Shown in pieces: positions 7,767-15,777 of a DNA stretch of 64,000 bases (positions within the stretch are counted from its first letter, which is position 1; every line of letters begins with the position of its first letter). The stretch spans positions 1-64,000 of IMG/VR virus record IMGVR_UViG_3300049846_003387; one strand, written 5' to 3'. Origin of the DNA: a virus. The translations under genes were made by a program, and so were the position numbers. Below the pieces are notes generated by a model that saw nothing but the letters and a program-made list of their open reading frames with translations, was not told where the DNA came from and did no database searches.

Positions 7767-7970
7767 ATGCAAGTATCTAAGCTTAAACCAGGTGACGAAG
7801 TAAGATTAAAATCCGGTGGCCCACTTATGACTTTAGGTCGTAAATCTTACGAATACGATAAGACTATTACCTCTCTAGAGCTTTTAAGATGCCACTGGTT
7901 TGATGGAGATTTTATTCAAACAGCTGACTTTTTCGAAGAAGAATTAAATAAGCTGGAAAAGCACAAATGA
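7767..7970 (+). CDS. DUF2158/YodC-like small protein
   Basis: A 67-residue protein with the full YodC/DUF2158 pattern: LKPGDEVRLKSGGPLMTLG, then LLRCHWFDGD and an acidic end. Length is typical of the family. It is a paralogue of the protein at 4547-4795 and lacks that protein's C-terminal extension. Function of the family is unknown. An AAGGAG ribosome site precedes the ATG. Confidence 0.8.
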   Translation: MQVSKLKPGDEVRLKSGGPLMTLGRKSYEYDKTITSLELLRCHWFDGDFIQTADFFEEELNKLEKHK

Positions 7971-8050
7971 ATAAGGCCTTAGAATATATTTTAGATAGAA
8001 TTGACAAGCTTCCTGATGATTGGTTTGGGAACCGAAACATCTTCTTTTGA
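7967..8050 (+). CDS. 27-residue leader peptide or frameshifted N-terminus of the 2H gene
   Basis: ATG 7967 overlaps the previous stop (ATGA) and has GGAAAAG upstream, so translation from here is likely. The peptide MNKALEYILDRIDKLPDDWF continues seven more residues and stops at TGA 8048-8050, directly after a TTT codon. A +1 slip on TTT T would re-pair perfectly and enter the frame of the phosphoesterase gene downstream. It may be a short leader, a programmed +1 site or the mark of an indel. Confidence 0.45.
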   Translation: MNKALEYILDRIDKLPDDWFGNRNIFF

Positions 8051-8075
8051 AGATCTTCCTCAGATGGGGCAAAGT

Positions 8076-8471
8076 ATGAAGAAACAATATTGTACAATGT
8101 TTGCTTTTGATGATCATCATGATGATTTGCACTGTACTCATAAATTTCTTGGTACCTTGACTCCAAATGAGGTCAAAGCTATTGAGGTAATTCTCAAACA
8201 TTATTTTACAAAGAATCCATTTAAGTCTTTTAAGGTAAAGTTTGATGAAGAAAAATTCTTCGGTGAAAACGAAGATATTAGGGTTGTTGTAACGTCAGCA
8301 TCTACAGATAAATTTCTACCAGACTTGCGAAAAACACTAGATCTTTTTAGAGATGATGATTTTAGCTACAATCCACACATCACTACAGATGAAAAGCTCA
8401 TCAACAAACCTTTCACAAGGTACCTATTTGCGTGTGGTGACGACATTATTGCAGAATATAAAAACCAATAA
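8076..8471 (+). CDS. 2H phosphoesterase (2'-5' RNA ligase / cyclic phosphodiesterase superfamily)
   Basis: A 131-residue protein with the two HxT motifs that define the 2H superfamily: HCT (19-21) in LHCTHKFLG and HIT (101-103) in YNPHITT. Family members hydrolyse 2',3'-cyclic phosphates or 2'-5' linkages in RNA and act in RNA end healing or in degrading signalling oligonucleotides; some viral members remove 2-5A. Start set at ATG 8076, which gives the normal first beta strand; ATG 8064, TTG 8001 or a frameshift from the upstream ORF are alternatives. Substrate cannot be read from sequence. Confidence 0.75.
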   Translation: MKKQYCTMFAFDDHHDDLHCTHKFLGTLTPNEVKAIEVILKHYFTKNPFKSFKVKFDEEKFFGENEDIRVVVTSASTDKFLPDLRKTLDLFRDDDFSYNPHITTDEKLINKPFTRYLFACGDDIIAEYKNQ

Positions 8472-8483
8472 GGTGATGCTTTC

Positions 8484-8714
8484 ATGAACGAAGAAGAATT
8501 CCGAAAAGATCTAGAAGAATGGTATTCTGATATAACCGATCCAATTAGAAAAGAAAAACTGATTGAAGTCCAACTTGCAGCTAGGTTTAGTAGACCGATT
8601 GCCCCTGAAACTATAGAGTACCTTCAAAGCTTCGGACCATTTGACTATAGTGATGAGGTTATCCCAGATGACGAATCTTTTATATGGCTAGGAGAAAGAG
8701 GGAAGTTTGAATGA
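8484..8714 (+). CDS. Hypothetical acidic protein, 76 aa
   Basis: Small acidic protein (MNEEEFRKDLEEWYSDITDP...) that I do not recognise. Predicted helices lie in the first half, and the C-terminus carries negative charge and Trp. Its stop overlaps the ATG of the next gene (ATGA), so translation is probably coupled. Confidence 0.65.
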   Translation: MNEEEFRKDLEEWYSDITDPIRKEKLIEVQLAARFSRPIAPETIEYLQSFGPFDYSDEVIPDDESFIWLGERGKFE

Positions 8715-8971
8715 ACACAAAAAGATTCAATATCGGCGACACAGTCATTAACACACACGACGGTCGCACAGGTACTGTGAAAGACATCTGCCTTTATTGG
8801 GACGGCGTACATGTCTTGTACGACAATGGCGAAAAGCAAGTTGTCTCCATTACGGAGCTTTATGACGCATCCTTATCTACATCTCATCTCTTTTCAAAGA
8901 AAAAAGATGTAAACAATGATATATTTGGAGTCACTATCCAAGTAGACTTTAAAGAAAAGAGGATTAAATGA
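8711..8971 (+). CDS. KOW/SH3-like small protein
   Basis: An 86-residue protein whose first 50 residues (FNIGDTVINTHDGRTGTVKD, then VHVLYDNGEKQVV) have the GDxV...GxxGxVxDI...V.Y.NGE pattern of KOW/SH3-like barrels. The C-terminal third is Ser- and Lys-rich without recognisable fold. Coupled by overlap to both neighbours. RNA, DNA or protein binding is possible; function unknown. Confidence 0.6.
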   Translation: MNTKRFNIGDTVINTHDGRTGTVKDICLYWDGVHVLYDNGEKQVVSITELYDASLSTSHLFSKKKDVNNDIFGVTIQVDFKEKRIK

Positions 8972-9435
8972 CCACCGTAGCAGAACTAATCAAGTTTCTA
9001 GAAACACTACCTCCAGATCTTTTAGTAGTAAGAGATTCTGGTGGTGATTGTGACGGCTTTATTGATATCATGTCTTCACCTGAAGAAGAAAGATCTTGGC
9101 ATAAAACTGAAGAATTGCTCTTGGCTCCTGGTATGTACCACACCTATCACGGTAAGTACGATAGCTGGGAAGAAGTAATGAAGGCCGCTCGCAATTTTAC
9201 TCCAAAGGGAGCTTCTGATCAGGAAGCTATGGCTGCATTTATTAATGAGATGGAGCAGCAACTCAAGTTTAGCGAAGATGAAGCATCAAAAGTAACAGAG
9301 GTACCTGAAGGACACGCTCGATATGGGTGGTCTCTTGACCTCTACATTAGCCAAACCTTTCACCTAGTCGAACAACGAGAGTTCATTGAATTTCTAAAGC
9401 ATAGTACTCCTATGAAAGCCATTGTTCTTAGATAG
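8968..9435 (+). CDS. Hypothetical protein, 155 aa
   Basis: The start TTVAELIKFLETLPPDLLVV is a helix-strand lead seen in many small phage proteins of unknown role. A strand-rich middle (ELLLAPGMYHTYHGKYDSW) follows, then a helical acidic part. The last 50 residues include a WSLDLYISQTFHLVEQREF segment. I do not recognise a catalytic motif. ATG lies in an ATGA overlap with the gene before. Confidence 0.6.
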   Translation: MTTVAELIKFLETLPPDLLVVRDSGGDCDGFIDIMSSPEEERSWHKTEELLLAPGMYHTYHGKYDSWEEVMKAARNFTPKGASDQEAMAAFINEMEQQLKFSEDEASKVTEVPEGHARYGWSLDLYISQTFHLVEQREFIEFLKHSTPMKAIVLR

Positions 9436-9447
9436 GGTGGAGGATAG

Positions 9448-9669
9448 ATGATATACCCAAACATATCTACAAGCAAATGGGTTAAGAAATACAACATCGA
9501 CTTTGATGAAAACTGTGAAGAATGCGGTAATCCTTTTGTCTCAACAAAACCCTACATAAAAACAGACTATGCAGGTGTAGAGTGCTTCTGTGAAAGTTGT
9601 GACGAAAAGGTATATATTTACACTCCTATTTCACAAAAGATGAAAGATTTTGTTACAAAGTATCTTTAG
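9448..9669 (+). CDS. Small CxxC zinc-binding protein, paralogue of 2934-3191
   Basis: A 73-residue protein with CEEC and CESC about 27 residues apart and the same lead pattern (MIYP...W..KYNI...KPYI) as the protein at 2934-3191. Probable zinc ribbon of unknown role. A GGAGG ribosome site precedes the ATG. Its 3' end overlaps the 3' end of the convergent resolvase-like gene by 17 bases, so the strand switch has no spare sequence. Confidence 0.65.
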   Translation: MIYPNISTSKWVKKYNIDFDENCEECGNPFVSTKPYIKTDYAGVECFCESCDEKVYIYTPISQKMKDFVTKYL

Positions 9670-10453
9670 ACTTCTTAAGATCTTTTTTGTAGATGTTCGT
9701 GTCGCAATGAGGACAAGTAACTACGTAAGCCTCTCCGTCTTTAAGCCAAAACTGCTCGTTGGCATGAGCAAGAGGATTAATCATTTCACCTGATTCGAGT
9801 TGCTCTAGTTTCGAATACAGCAAATACTTTTGTCGGTAGTTAAGATCTTGTAGATAGAGTTTTTCATATTCTTGTGCTTTTTCGTATGTACTTAGTCTTT
9901 GAATTTTTTCCTCGTGCGATAAGTCGTCTTCTAGGCTTGCTGTCTCTCTTAGGGTTACAAACTCTTCTAGTAAGAGGATTATCCAACCTTCACCCAACCA
10001 CTGCAAGTGATAGCGCTTATCGATCGATTCATCAACTAACTCTCTTTTGAATACAAACTGCTTATCGCCTGAATATGTATTAGATTTATTATAGTCAATT
10101 TCTAATCTTCGCCCAAGAATTTGGAAAAAGCGTTTGATAGGAAGAACAGCATAATGAGGAGAATTATCAGTAGCAACCACTAACAGTTCATCTTTGTCAA
10201 ATAAGATCTTATCTATCCATTCTTTTTTAATTTCAATTTGACTACGCTTCTTGACGTCAGCAACTTTGGTTCTTTTCTTAGCTTCGATAACTAAATAGAT
10301 ATCGTTTTTCCATGCATGCACATCATGCCGTCCAATATCCTCTACAGCACCCGACAAGGCAATCCTTTTCGAGTTCCAGCCTTTTTCGATGAACCAATTT
10401 CTGATTCTATACTCGTAGCTACTGCCAGCTCTCTTAGATTTTGAGCCACTCAT
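9653..10453 (-). CDS. Hjc-like Holliday junction resolvase / PD-(D/E)XK nuclease
   Basis: A 266-residue minus-strand protein. The N-terminal 60 residues hold the archaeal-type resolvase signature: E14 in YEYRIRNWF, GW..KRIALSGAVEDIGRHD with D44, and YLVIEAKKR with E57 and K59, the PD-(D/E)XK metal site. It would cut branched DNA during recombination or before packaging. The C-terminal half is a longer, charged extension with CPHC near the end, absent from minimal Hjc proteins, so another PD-(D/E)XK role is possible. It lies downstream of the HNH gene on the same strand. Confidence 0.75.
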   Translation of the reverse strand: MSGSKSKRAGSSYEYRIRNWFIEKGWNSKRIALSGAVEDIGRHDVHAWKNDIYLVIEAKKRTKVADVKKRSQIEIKKEWIDKILFDKDELLVVATDNSPHYAVLPIKRFFQILGRRLEIDYNKSNTYSGDKQFVFKRELVDESIDKRYHLQWLGEGWIILLLEEFVTLRETASLEDDLSHEEKIQRLSTYEKAQEYEKLYLQDLNYRQKYLLYSKLEQLESGEMINPLAHANEQFWLKDGEAYVVTCPHCDTNIYKKDLKKSKDTL

Positions 10454-10494
10454 TTAGTTTACTCCTCTATATAAGAGGATAGGATCAATATGCG

Positions 10495-11202
10495 CTATTC
10501 GAGATAGGGAGCAATGTCGATCACGCAAAATGGAGCTTCTTCATGCTCATAACAACTAAGAAGCCTATTAGACTTCTTGAGATTTATTGCTTTAGGCAAA
10601 TACTGTAAGTTTTCCAAAATATGAAATCCAGCAACCGTATCTCCATGGAGTGGAATTATATGATCCACTGCGTATCCTTTTGGACATCGAAGATAGAAAT
10701 CTCTTATCTCCTTGTCTTGGCTCCAAGATGGAGTGCAGTTGAGCTTACGAGCTCTTCGTTTATTGGTATCAGCTAGAGACCTGGACCTCCACTCGACAGT
10801 CCTTCGTTTCAATCGGTCAGCTTCCCTATTTGCCTCTCTTCTTTTCTTGTCCTGTAAGAGTTTTTTTGTTTTATTTTTTCTATACCAATCTTTGTCTCGT
10901 TGAACTTCGCGTTCAAGATTCTGTTTTCTATAGTTCTTAGTATAATCAGGATTTTTTTCTCTTTGTTTTTTTCTGCCTTCTATCCTTTGTGCTTTATTTT
11001 TGATAGCACTTCTTTTGCAGGTATCTCGATTCCTACAAGGGTAACATAGAGTTGTCTGTTTTTGAAAAGAGATAGTTTGAAATTTATGACCACATTCGGT
11101 ACAATTGATATTAATGTATTTACAATTATGACAGAGTCCTCGCCTATTCTTCGAAGTACAACTAAAGCTTTGTTTGCACTGAACACACTCTTTATTTATC
11201 AT
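10495..11202 (-). CDS. HNH endonuclease with N-terminal zinc fingers
   Basis: A 235-residue protein. Four to five CxxC pairs in the first 62 residues form probable zinc ribbons. A very basic helical linker (80-155) leads to the HNH module: D180-H181 in VDHIIPLHG, then LENLQYLPKAINLKKSN with the Asn residues. This is the layout of free-standing phage homing-type HNH nucleases. It is divergent from recA and is preceded by a near-consensus sigma70 promoter and a GGAGG ribosome site. Mobility is inferred from family, not from visible borders. Confidence 0.85.
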   Translation of the reverse strand: MINKECVQCKQSFSCTSKNRRGLCHNCKYININCTECGHKFQTISFQKQTTLCYPCRNRDTCKRSAIKNKAQRIEGRKKQREKNPDYTKNYRKQNLEREVQRDKDWYRKNKTKKLLQDKKRREANREADRLKRRTVEWRSRSLADTNKRRARKLNCTPSWSQDKEIRDFYLRCPKGYAVDHIIPLHGDTVAGFHILENLQYLPKAINLKKSNRLLSCYEHEEAPFCVIDIAPYLE

Positions 11203-11226
11203 GACTTCCTCCTTCGGTCATACTAT

Positions 11227-11254
11227 ATTATACCAGTGCAACCCATTCTGTCAT
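11227..11254 (-). promoter_or_regulatory. Sigma70-type promoter for the HNH/resolvase pair
   Basis: Read on the minus strand: ATGACA (plus coordinates 11249-11254), a 16-base spacer, then a perfect TATAAT (11227-11232). The start codon of the HNH gene is 25 bases beyond, with GGAGG between. This is a host-type promoter in the divergent gap shared with recA. Not tested. Confidence 0.65.
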
Positions 11255-11279
11255 CCCTCAACAAAGGACTAACAACTAC

Positions 11280-12371
11280 ATGGCAAAAGAAACTAAAGAA
11301 GCAAAAAAAATCTCTCTCGAAGCAGCTATGGGAGTTCTAAATAAGAAGTATGGAGCTTTGAGTATTTTTACTGGTAAAGAAAATATCTCTGTTCAAGTTA
11401 AGAGTTTCTCCTCAGGCTGTTTAGCATTCGATTCTGTACTAGGATCAGGAATTCCAGAAGGTCGCATCATAGAAATTATGGGAGCAGAAGGCTCTGGCAA
11501 AACAGCATACTGCCTCTCTGTAATCTCTCACTTCCAAAGCCAACATGGCAAAAAGTGTGCTTTTCTTGACGGAGAGCAGACTATGTCTCCTACATGGGCC
11601 ACTGCTCTCGGAGTTAAATGGGAAGACCTTATATACAGTGCTCCAGATAACTTAGAGCAAGTATTAGACACCATAGATCTCCTCGCCTCCACAGGCGAGG
11701 TTGGATTAATTGTGTATGATAGTATTGCAGCACTACCATCTCTTGCAGAGACAACAAAAGACGCTGGCGATGTGAATGTAGCAGCGTTATCGAAAGTATT
11801 GACAAGCGCACTTCGCAAGCTCACTCCGATTCTTGCAAAAAATAAATGCACAGTAATCTTCATCAACCAACTCCGCGAAAAAATTGGAGGCTACAACCCA
11901 ACCGGCCGAATCCAAACGACCTCGCCAGGCGGGAGAGCTTTACGCCACAGCGCCAGTTTAAGGCTAGAAATGCGCAAAATGAGTGGAACAGACATAAAGC
12001 AAGGCGATCGAGTTGTAGGACATAAGGTAAAAATTAAATGTAAGAAAAACAAGCTTTCCTCTGCTCAGGGAGCGGAGGCAGAATTTACTTTATACTATTC
12101 TTCGGGCATCGATAAAATTGAAGACGCTATAGTGACTGCTGGGAACATTGGAGTTATAGAAAGACCAAACAGTAGTACTTACATTTACAAAGACCTTAAA
12201 GTAAGAGGTTACGAAAATTTTGTAAGCGCTCTTAAAGAAGATAAGAATTTGCTTAGTGATTTAATTAAAACAACTCAAGATAAAATGACAAGTGGAGTTA
12301 CCTTTGTAGAGGAATCCGATCTTCCTGACTCCGAAGACGAAGACTTAGATGATGAAGGTACAGAAGAATAA
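11280..12371 (+). CDS. recA: RecA-family recombinase
   Basis: A 363-residue strand-exchange ATPase. Walker A is GAEGSGKT (68-75), Walker B is LIVYDS (143-148). The ordered loop and C-terminal core follow (INQLREKIGGYNPTGR), and the last 20 residues are strongly acidic, as in bacterial RecA. It would drive recombination-dependent replication and repair on phage DNA. It is a RecA type rather than the more diverged T4 UvsX type. The start MAKETKEAKK follows AAAGGA at somewhat long spacing. It is the first gene of the + strand run after the divergent gap. Confidence 0.95.
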   Translation: MAKETKEAKKISLEAAMGVLNKKYGALSIFTGKENISVQVKSFSSGCLAFDSVLGSGIPEGRIIEIMGAEGSGKTAYCLSVISHFQSQHGKKCAFLDGEQTMSPTWATALGVKWEDLIYSAPDNLEQVLDTIDLLASTGEVGLIVYDSIAALPSLAETTKDAGDVNVAALSKVLTSALRKLTPILAKNKCTVIFINQLREKIGGYNPTGRIQTTSPGGRALRHSASLRLEMRKMSGTDIKQGDRVVGHKVKIKCKKNKLSSAQGAEAEFTLYYSSGIDKIEDAIVTAGNIGVIERPNSSTYIYKDLKVRGYENFVSALKEDKNLLSDLIKTTQDKMTSGVTFVEESDLPDSEDEDLDDEGTEE

Positions 12372-12389
12372 AAGTATTAAAGGAAAGCC

Positions 12390-12533
12390 ATGAGAGTGAT
12401 TAAAAAGTTTACATGTAAAGTATGTGGACCGCAAAAGTTGATAGGCGATTTTGGCAGTAAAACACATGTTTTGTGTCTAAGCTGCGGAGAAGAAATATCT
12501 CTCAAAGAGCTTGGTCCCATTGAAGAGGAATAG
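12390..12533 (+). CDS. 47-residue zinc ribbon protein
   Basis: A short frame (MRVIKKFTCKVCGPQKLIGD...) with CKVC and, 17 residues later, CLSC, followed by an acidic end. The two CxxC knuckles at this spacing make a minimal zinc ribbon. AAGGAAAG lies just before the ATG. It sits between recA and a terminator, so it is probably the last cistron of the recA transcript. Function unknown. Confidence 0.65.
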   Translation: MRVIKKFTCKVCGPQKLIGDFGSKTHVLCLSCGEEISLKELGPIEEE

Positions 12534-12569
12534 AATGCCAAACTATCTTGTAGTTTAGTACTCTCGCTT

Positions 12570-12593
12570 AAGCTCCCTACGGGAGCTTTTTTT
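12570..12593 (+). terminator. Rho-independent terminator after recA operon
   Basis: Stem AGCTCCC (12571-12577) / GGGAGCT (12581-12587), extended by one outer A-T pair, with loop TAC and a run of six T. It is one of the clearest terminators in the window. A smaller inverted repeat, AAACTA/TAGTTT, lies at 12540-12556. Confidence 0.85.
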
Positions 12594-12651
12594 GTTGAAA
12601 TTAAGGAAGGTAAATGGGAAGCTATTGAAATTAATCTTCTCAAAGGCAAAT

Positions 12652-13692
12652 ATGAAAAACTTAAAACAAATTTTTGAGTTATGCGAACTTAAGCCAGTAG
12701 CTTTTTGTATTAAGGGATCCCCTGATCCAGATTCTATTGCTTCGAGCTTTGCTCTGCTTAGTTACTATAGATCGTTAGGTGGTGATGGTAAGATTTATCA
12801 TGAAGATTATGTCTCGCATTCAGCAAACAAAGCAATGGTAAATATACTAGACATCCAACTAACCGAGAAAGCTCAACCTATTCAAGAAGAATACTACGTT
12901 GTATGCGATCACGCAGATCCAGTAGTAGAAGCTAACTGCAAAGCTAAATGTCTTCTCCATATAGATCATCATAAGAGTGATTCTGTTGCTGCAGATCCTC
13001 CTATTGCTCAATTTGTGGAGTACGATGCTGGAGCCTGTAGTTCAATTATCACTAGACTCTTACAAGAGGTAAACTTCTTTGCATCTGGAGATGGTAATCT
13101 TTCACCTATTGCTACAGCTCTATGTTACGGAATCAAAACAGATACCGACAATTTTGATGGCGCGAGAGAAAAGGATTGGGAGGCTATGTCAGTACTCTCT
13201 CAATTTAAAAATAAAGACTCTCTTCAGAAAATGACAAAGTCGCGCATTAGTGCTCAAACCTCAGATGTTCTTAAAACAGCTCTAAGTCACGAGAAGACCG
13301 AACAAAATTGGCTCTATGCAGGAGTAGGATTCCTTCAAGAAACCTACAGAGATAGTATAGCACTTGTAGCTGATGAAATGTTACGTAGGCAAGGCATAGA
13401 TAATGTATTAGTTTATGGTATTATAGAGCGAGAAAGTGGTTCTACAGTAGAAGGATCTGTAAGATCTATAGATGCAGGATTTGAGATAGATGGTTTTGTA
13501 AGACAATTCTCTGACAATGCAGGTGGTAGGAAATATAAAGGAGGATTCCAGATTCCTCTAGGCTTTTGGGCTTCTTGTAAGAATCGGGATCTACTAGAAG
13601 ATATGGTAGCAACTTGCATAGAAGATAAGCTAAAACTAATTCTAGGAACAGCAATCACTTCTTCTAAGAAGAAGCAACATAAAGGCGAATAA
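12652..13692 (+). CDS. DHH-family phosphoesterase (NrnA/RecJ-like)
   Basis: A 346-residue protein with DHH-superfamily metal motifs: GSPDPDSIAS (motif I, D25 and D27), VCDHADP (motif II, D86) and HIDHH (motif III, DHH 105-107). A C-terminal substrate domain carries GGRKYKGGFQIPLG in place of the usual GGGH motif of DHHA1. Relatives degrade short oligonucleotides or cyclic dinucleotides, or act as RecJ exonuclease. The length fits the nanoRNase group better than RecJ. ATG 12652 follows AAAGGC; an in-frame TTG at 12592 lies in the terminator and is rejected. The altered GGGH region leaves substrate uncertain. Confidence 0.8.
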   Translation: MKNLKQIFELCELKPVAFCIKGSPDPDSIASSFALLSYYRSLGGDGKIYHEDYVSHSANKAMVNILDIQLTEKAQPIQEEYYVVCDHADPVVEANCKAKCLLHIDHHKSDSVAADPPIAQFVEYDAGACSSIITRLLQEVNFFASGDGNLSPIATALCYGIKTDTDNFDGAREKDWEAMSVLSQFKNKDSLQKMTKSRISAQTSDVLKTALSHEKTEQNWLYAGVGFLQETYRDSIALVADEMLRRQGIDNVLVYGIIERESGSTVEGSVRSIDAGFEIDGFVRQFSDNAGGRKYKGGFQIPLGFWASCKNRDLLEDMVATCIEDKLKLILGTAITSSKKKQHKGE

Positions 13693-14046
13693 ATGTTTTT
13701 CCATTGCACGGCTTGTAAAAAAGATGTAGAACCAGGAGTTCTAAGAGATACATTACAAAATAAGCAAGTTGTAGCAACAACTCAAGCTGTATGTCCAGAA
13801 TGTCGTTTAGTTCTACCTATAAATAGCTTTATGTTGAAAACTTTAGTTTCGCTTAAGCGTTTCTACGATGCTCCTAAAGTACAGTCAGCTTTTACTTTTG
13901 TATGTAAGAAGTGCAGTAAGGTAGGTAAACCTTCGTTGCAAAAAAACCAAGCTCTATGCTCATTCTGTGGAGAAGATCTTCAACTATCACCTTTTACTAT
14001 TAAGGCTATGTCACTAACTAAAGCTGGTAGTATCGATCCTGCGTAG
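13693..14046 (+). CDS. Double zinc-ribbon protein
   Basis: A 117-residue protein with two cysteine-pair sets: CTAC with CPEC in the first half and CKKC with CSFC in the second. Each is followed by a similar tail (LPINSFMLKTLVSL, LQLSPFTIKAMSLT), so the protein is an internal duplication of a ribbon-plus-helix unit. It starts immediately after the DHH gene stop and precedes the primase. It could supply the zinc module missing from that primase, but the pattern is not the usual CHC2 finger. Confidence 0.7.
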   Translation: MFFHCTACKKDVEPGVLRDTLQNKQVVATTQAVCPECRLVLPINSFMLKTLVSLKRFYDAPKVQSAFTFVCKKCSKVGKPSLQKNQALCSFCGEDLQLSPFTIKAMSLTKAGSIDPA

Positions 14047-14054
14047 GAGAAGTT

Positions 14055-14819
14055 TTGATTCCAGATCAGCAAATGATGCAGAGTGTACTTAAGTATTCGC
14101 GGAAGTCTTTGTCTTCTGCAGCAATATCTTATCTTAAGTCGCGTGGTATAACTAAGCAAGTTGCATTAGATTGGGAAATAGGATTTATTCCTTCGAATGA
14201 ATTCTTTGATAATTTGCAAGGAGACAGGGAAGCTCTTTATCATACAGGTCTTTTAATACGTAAGATGAACCTTTCCCCCCTCAAAGGATACATAACCTTT
14301 CCTTTATACAATCAGTACGATCAACTAATTGGATTCTCTGGTCGACCACCAATTTCAAATGAACAAGTAAAGCTTCAGAACATGAAGAAGTACTGGCATA
14401 CTATAATCGACAAAAGAAACTTTCTATTTGGCTTCAATAAAGCAAAAGTACCAGCCCTAGAGCAGGGTTATATTATTATTGCAGAAGGTCAATTTGATAC
14501 TATCACAGCTCATCAATTTGGTATTCAGAATATAGTATCAACTTGCGGAACCGCCCTAACAGAAAATCAAATAATTCTTATTTCGCGCTATACTGATAAG
14601 GCATATGTTGTTTTTGATAATGATGAGGCAGGTCGAAGAGCATTCTCACAACTTCAAAAACATAATATAGAAGGAATAAAGTTGATTCCTGTAATTTTAC
14701 CTGACTCTTCCGATGGAGCTAAGGAAGATCCTGATTCTTTCATTAGAAAGTACGGTAAAGATAAATTTCTTGAATGTCTTTTGGGAGGAGACTCAAATGG
14801 AGCGCAAGATAATCTTTAA
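14055..14819 (+). CDS. DnaG-type primase catalytic core (TOPRIM), without zinc domain
   Basis: A 254-residue protein with the DnaG fold order: helical N-terminal subdomain (ISYLKSRGITKQVALDWEIG), FPLYNQYDQLIGFSGR, then TOPRIM motifs IIAEGQFD (E144), VVFDNDEAG (187-193) and DPDSFI. It would synthesise RNA primers. The CHC2 zinc finger and the helicase-binding C-terminus are absent, so the length is about half that of bacterial DnaG. TTG 14055 is chosen because GGAGA lies five bases upstream and residues from there match the family. The next gene overlaps its end by 23 bases. Confidence 0.85.
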   Translation: MIPDQQMMQSVLKYSRKSLSSAAISYLKSRGITKQVALDWEIGFIPSNEFFDNLQGDREALYHTGLLIRKMNLSPLKGYITFPLYNQYDQLIGFSGRPPISNEQVKLQNMKKYWHTIIDKRNFLFGFNKAKVPALEQGYIIIAEGQFDTITAHQFGIQNIVSTCGTALTENQIILISRYTDKAYVVFDNDEAGRRAFSQLQKHNIEGIKLIPVILPDSSDGAKEDPDSFIRKYGKDKFLECLLGGDSNGAQDNL

Positions 14820-15777
14820 GTGTCAAGTAGGATCTCATTTATATGGAACTTCTCGTCCTGAAAGTGATCTTGATTTCCAAGGAGTATTTTTACCATCTCT
14901 CCAAGATCTACTATCTTTAGATAATTGCCCAAGCGAGTGGACAGAGAATATAAAATTATCTTCTGGTCCTCGCAATACTGCAGGAGATGTAGATTGTAAA
15001 TACTTTTCGCTCCAAAAGTTCCTACGCCTGGCTGCTCAAGGTCAGCCAGGTCAATTAGAAATGCTTTTTGCTCCTTCCTCGGTAACACTTGTAGCTACTG
15101 AGGAATGGCAGATTATACAAGACAATAAAGACATTCTCCTCTCTTCTAAGGGCATAGCGCCTTTTATAGGCTTTGCAATAGCTCAAATGCACAAAGCCTC
15201 ATGTAAAGGTGAAAACTTGAACCAGATCAACCATCTAATAGAGTGGGGATCTACACTGACCTCTCAAAATTTGAATGGTCGACTTTCTGAGTTGCTTAGG
15301 CATGAGGGTGAGATAACGGTACTTGGAGATGTAGAAGTTAAGTATTATATGAATGATTTTGGGGCCTATCAAGTTGATATTGCTGGAAGAAATTTCGACA
15401 TAGGTATTCGTACTAAAAATTTTATAGATAGTTTAAAGAAATTAGAATCAAGATATGGCTCAAGATCTCGTGCTGCTGCTATACAAGCTTACGATTACAA
15501 ATCGTTAGGACATGCAATTCGCCTTCTAGGAGAAGCAGAAGAATTTCTGCAATATGGTAAAATTACACTCCCAAGACCAGATGCTGAATATTTAAAAACC
15601 GTCTTACGAGGAACAATCGAAAAAGACATAGATTGGAGTAGTTATCTTGAATCTAAGATAGATTATTTAAGACAGGTTATAGAACCTAGATGTACTTTAC
15701 CATCTATTCCAAATTGGTCAAAGATCAACGATCTTTGCATTCAATTACTTAGTAAACATATAGGACGACTTCCTTGA
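14797..15777 (+). CDS. RlaP-like nucleotidyltransferase (PF10127 family)
   Basis: A 326-residue protein. GSHLYGTSRPESDLDFQGVF (12-31) is the polymerase-beta nucleotidyltransferase signature: GS, then D24xD26. It has the extra YGT and F.GVFLP features of the RlaP/COG3541 group, which is proposed from genome context to act in RNA repair. The rest is a helical C-terminal domain. ATG 14797 follows GGGAGGAG and lies inside the primase end; an earlier in-frame start at 14713 has no support. Substrate unproven. Confidence 0.8.
   Translation: MERKIIFKCQVGSHLYGTSRPESDLDFQGVFLPSLQDLLSLDNCPSEWTENIKLSSGPRNTAGDVDCKYFSLQKFLRLAAQGQPGQLEMLFAPSSVTLVATEEWQIIQDNKDILLSSKGIAPFIGFAIAQMHKASCKGENLNQINHLIEWGSTLTSQNLNGRLSELLRHEGEITVLGDVEVKYYMNDFGAYQVDIAGRNFDIGIRTKNFIDSLKKLESRYGSRSRAAAIQAYDYKSLGHAIRLLGEAEEFLQYGKITLPRPDAEYLKTVLRGTIEKDIDWSSYLESKIDYLRQVIEPRCTLPSIPNWSKINDLCIQLLSKHIGRLP

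Noticed and set aside
11062-11340. 92-codon + strand frame across the HNH start and recA start
   Set aside because: It covers two gene starts and the divergent promoter; the peptide has no domain and no ribosome site.
14713-14796. Upstream extension of the RlaP-like gene
   Set aside because: The nucleotidyltransferase signature starts properly from ATG 14797, which has a GGGAGGAG site; the extension lies wholly inside the primase.
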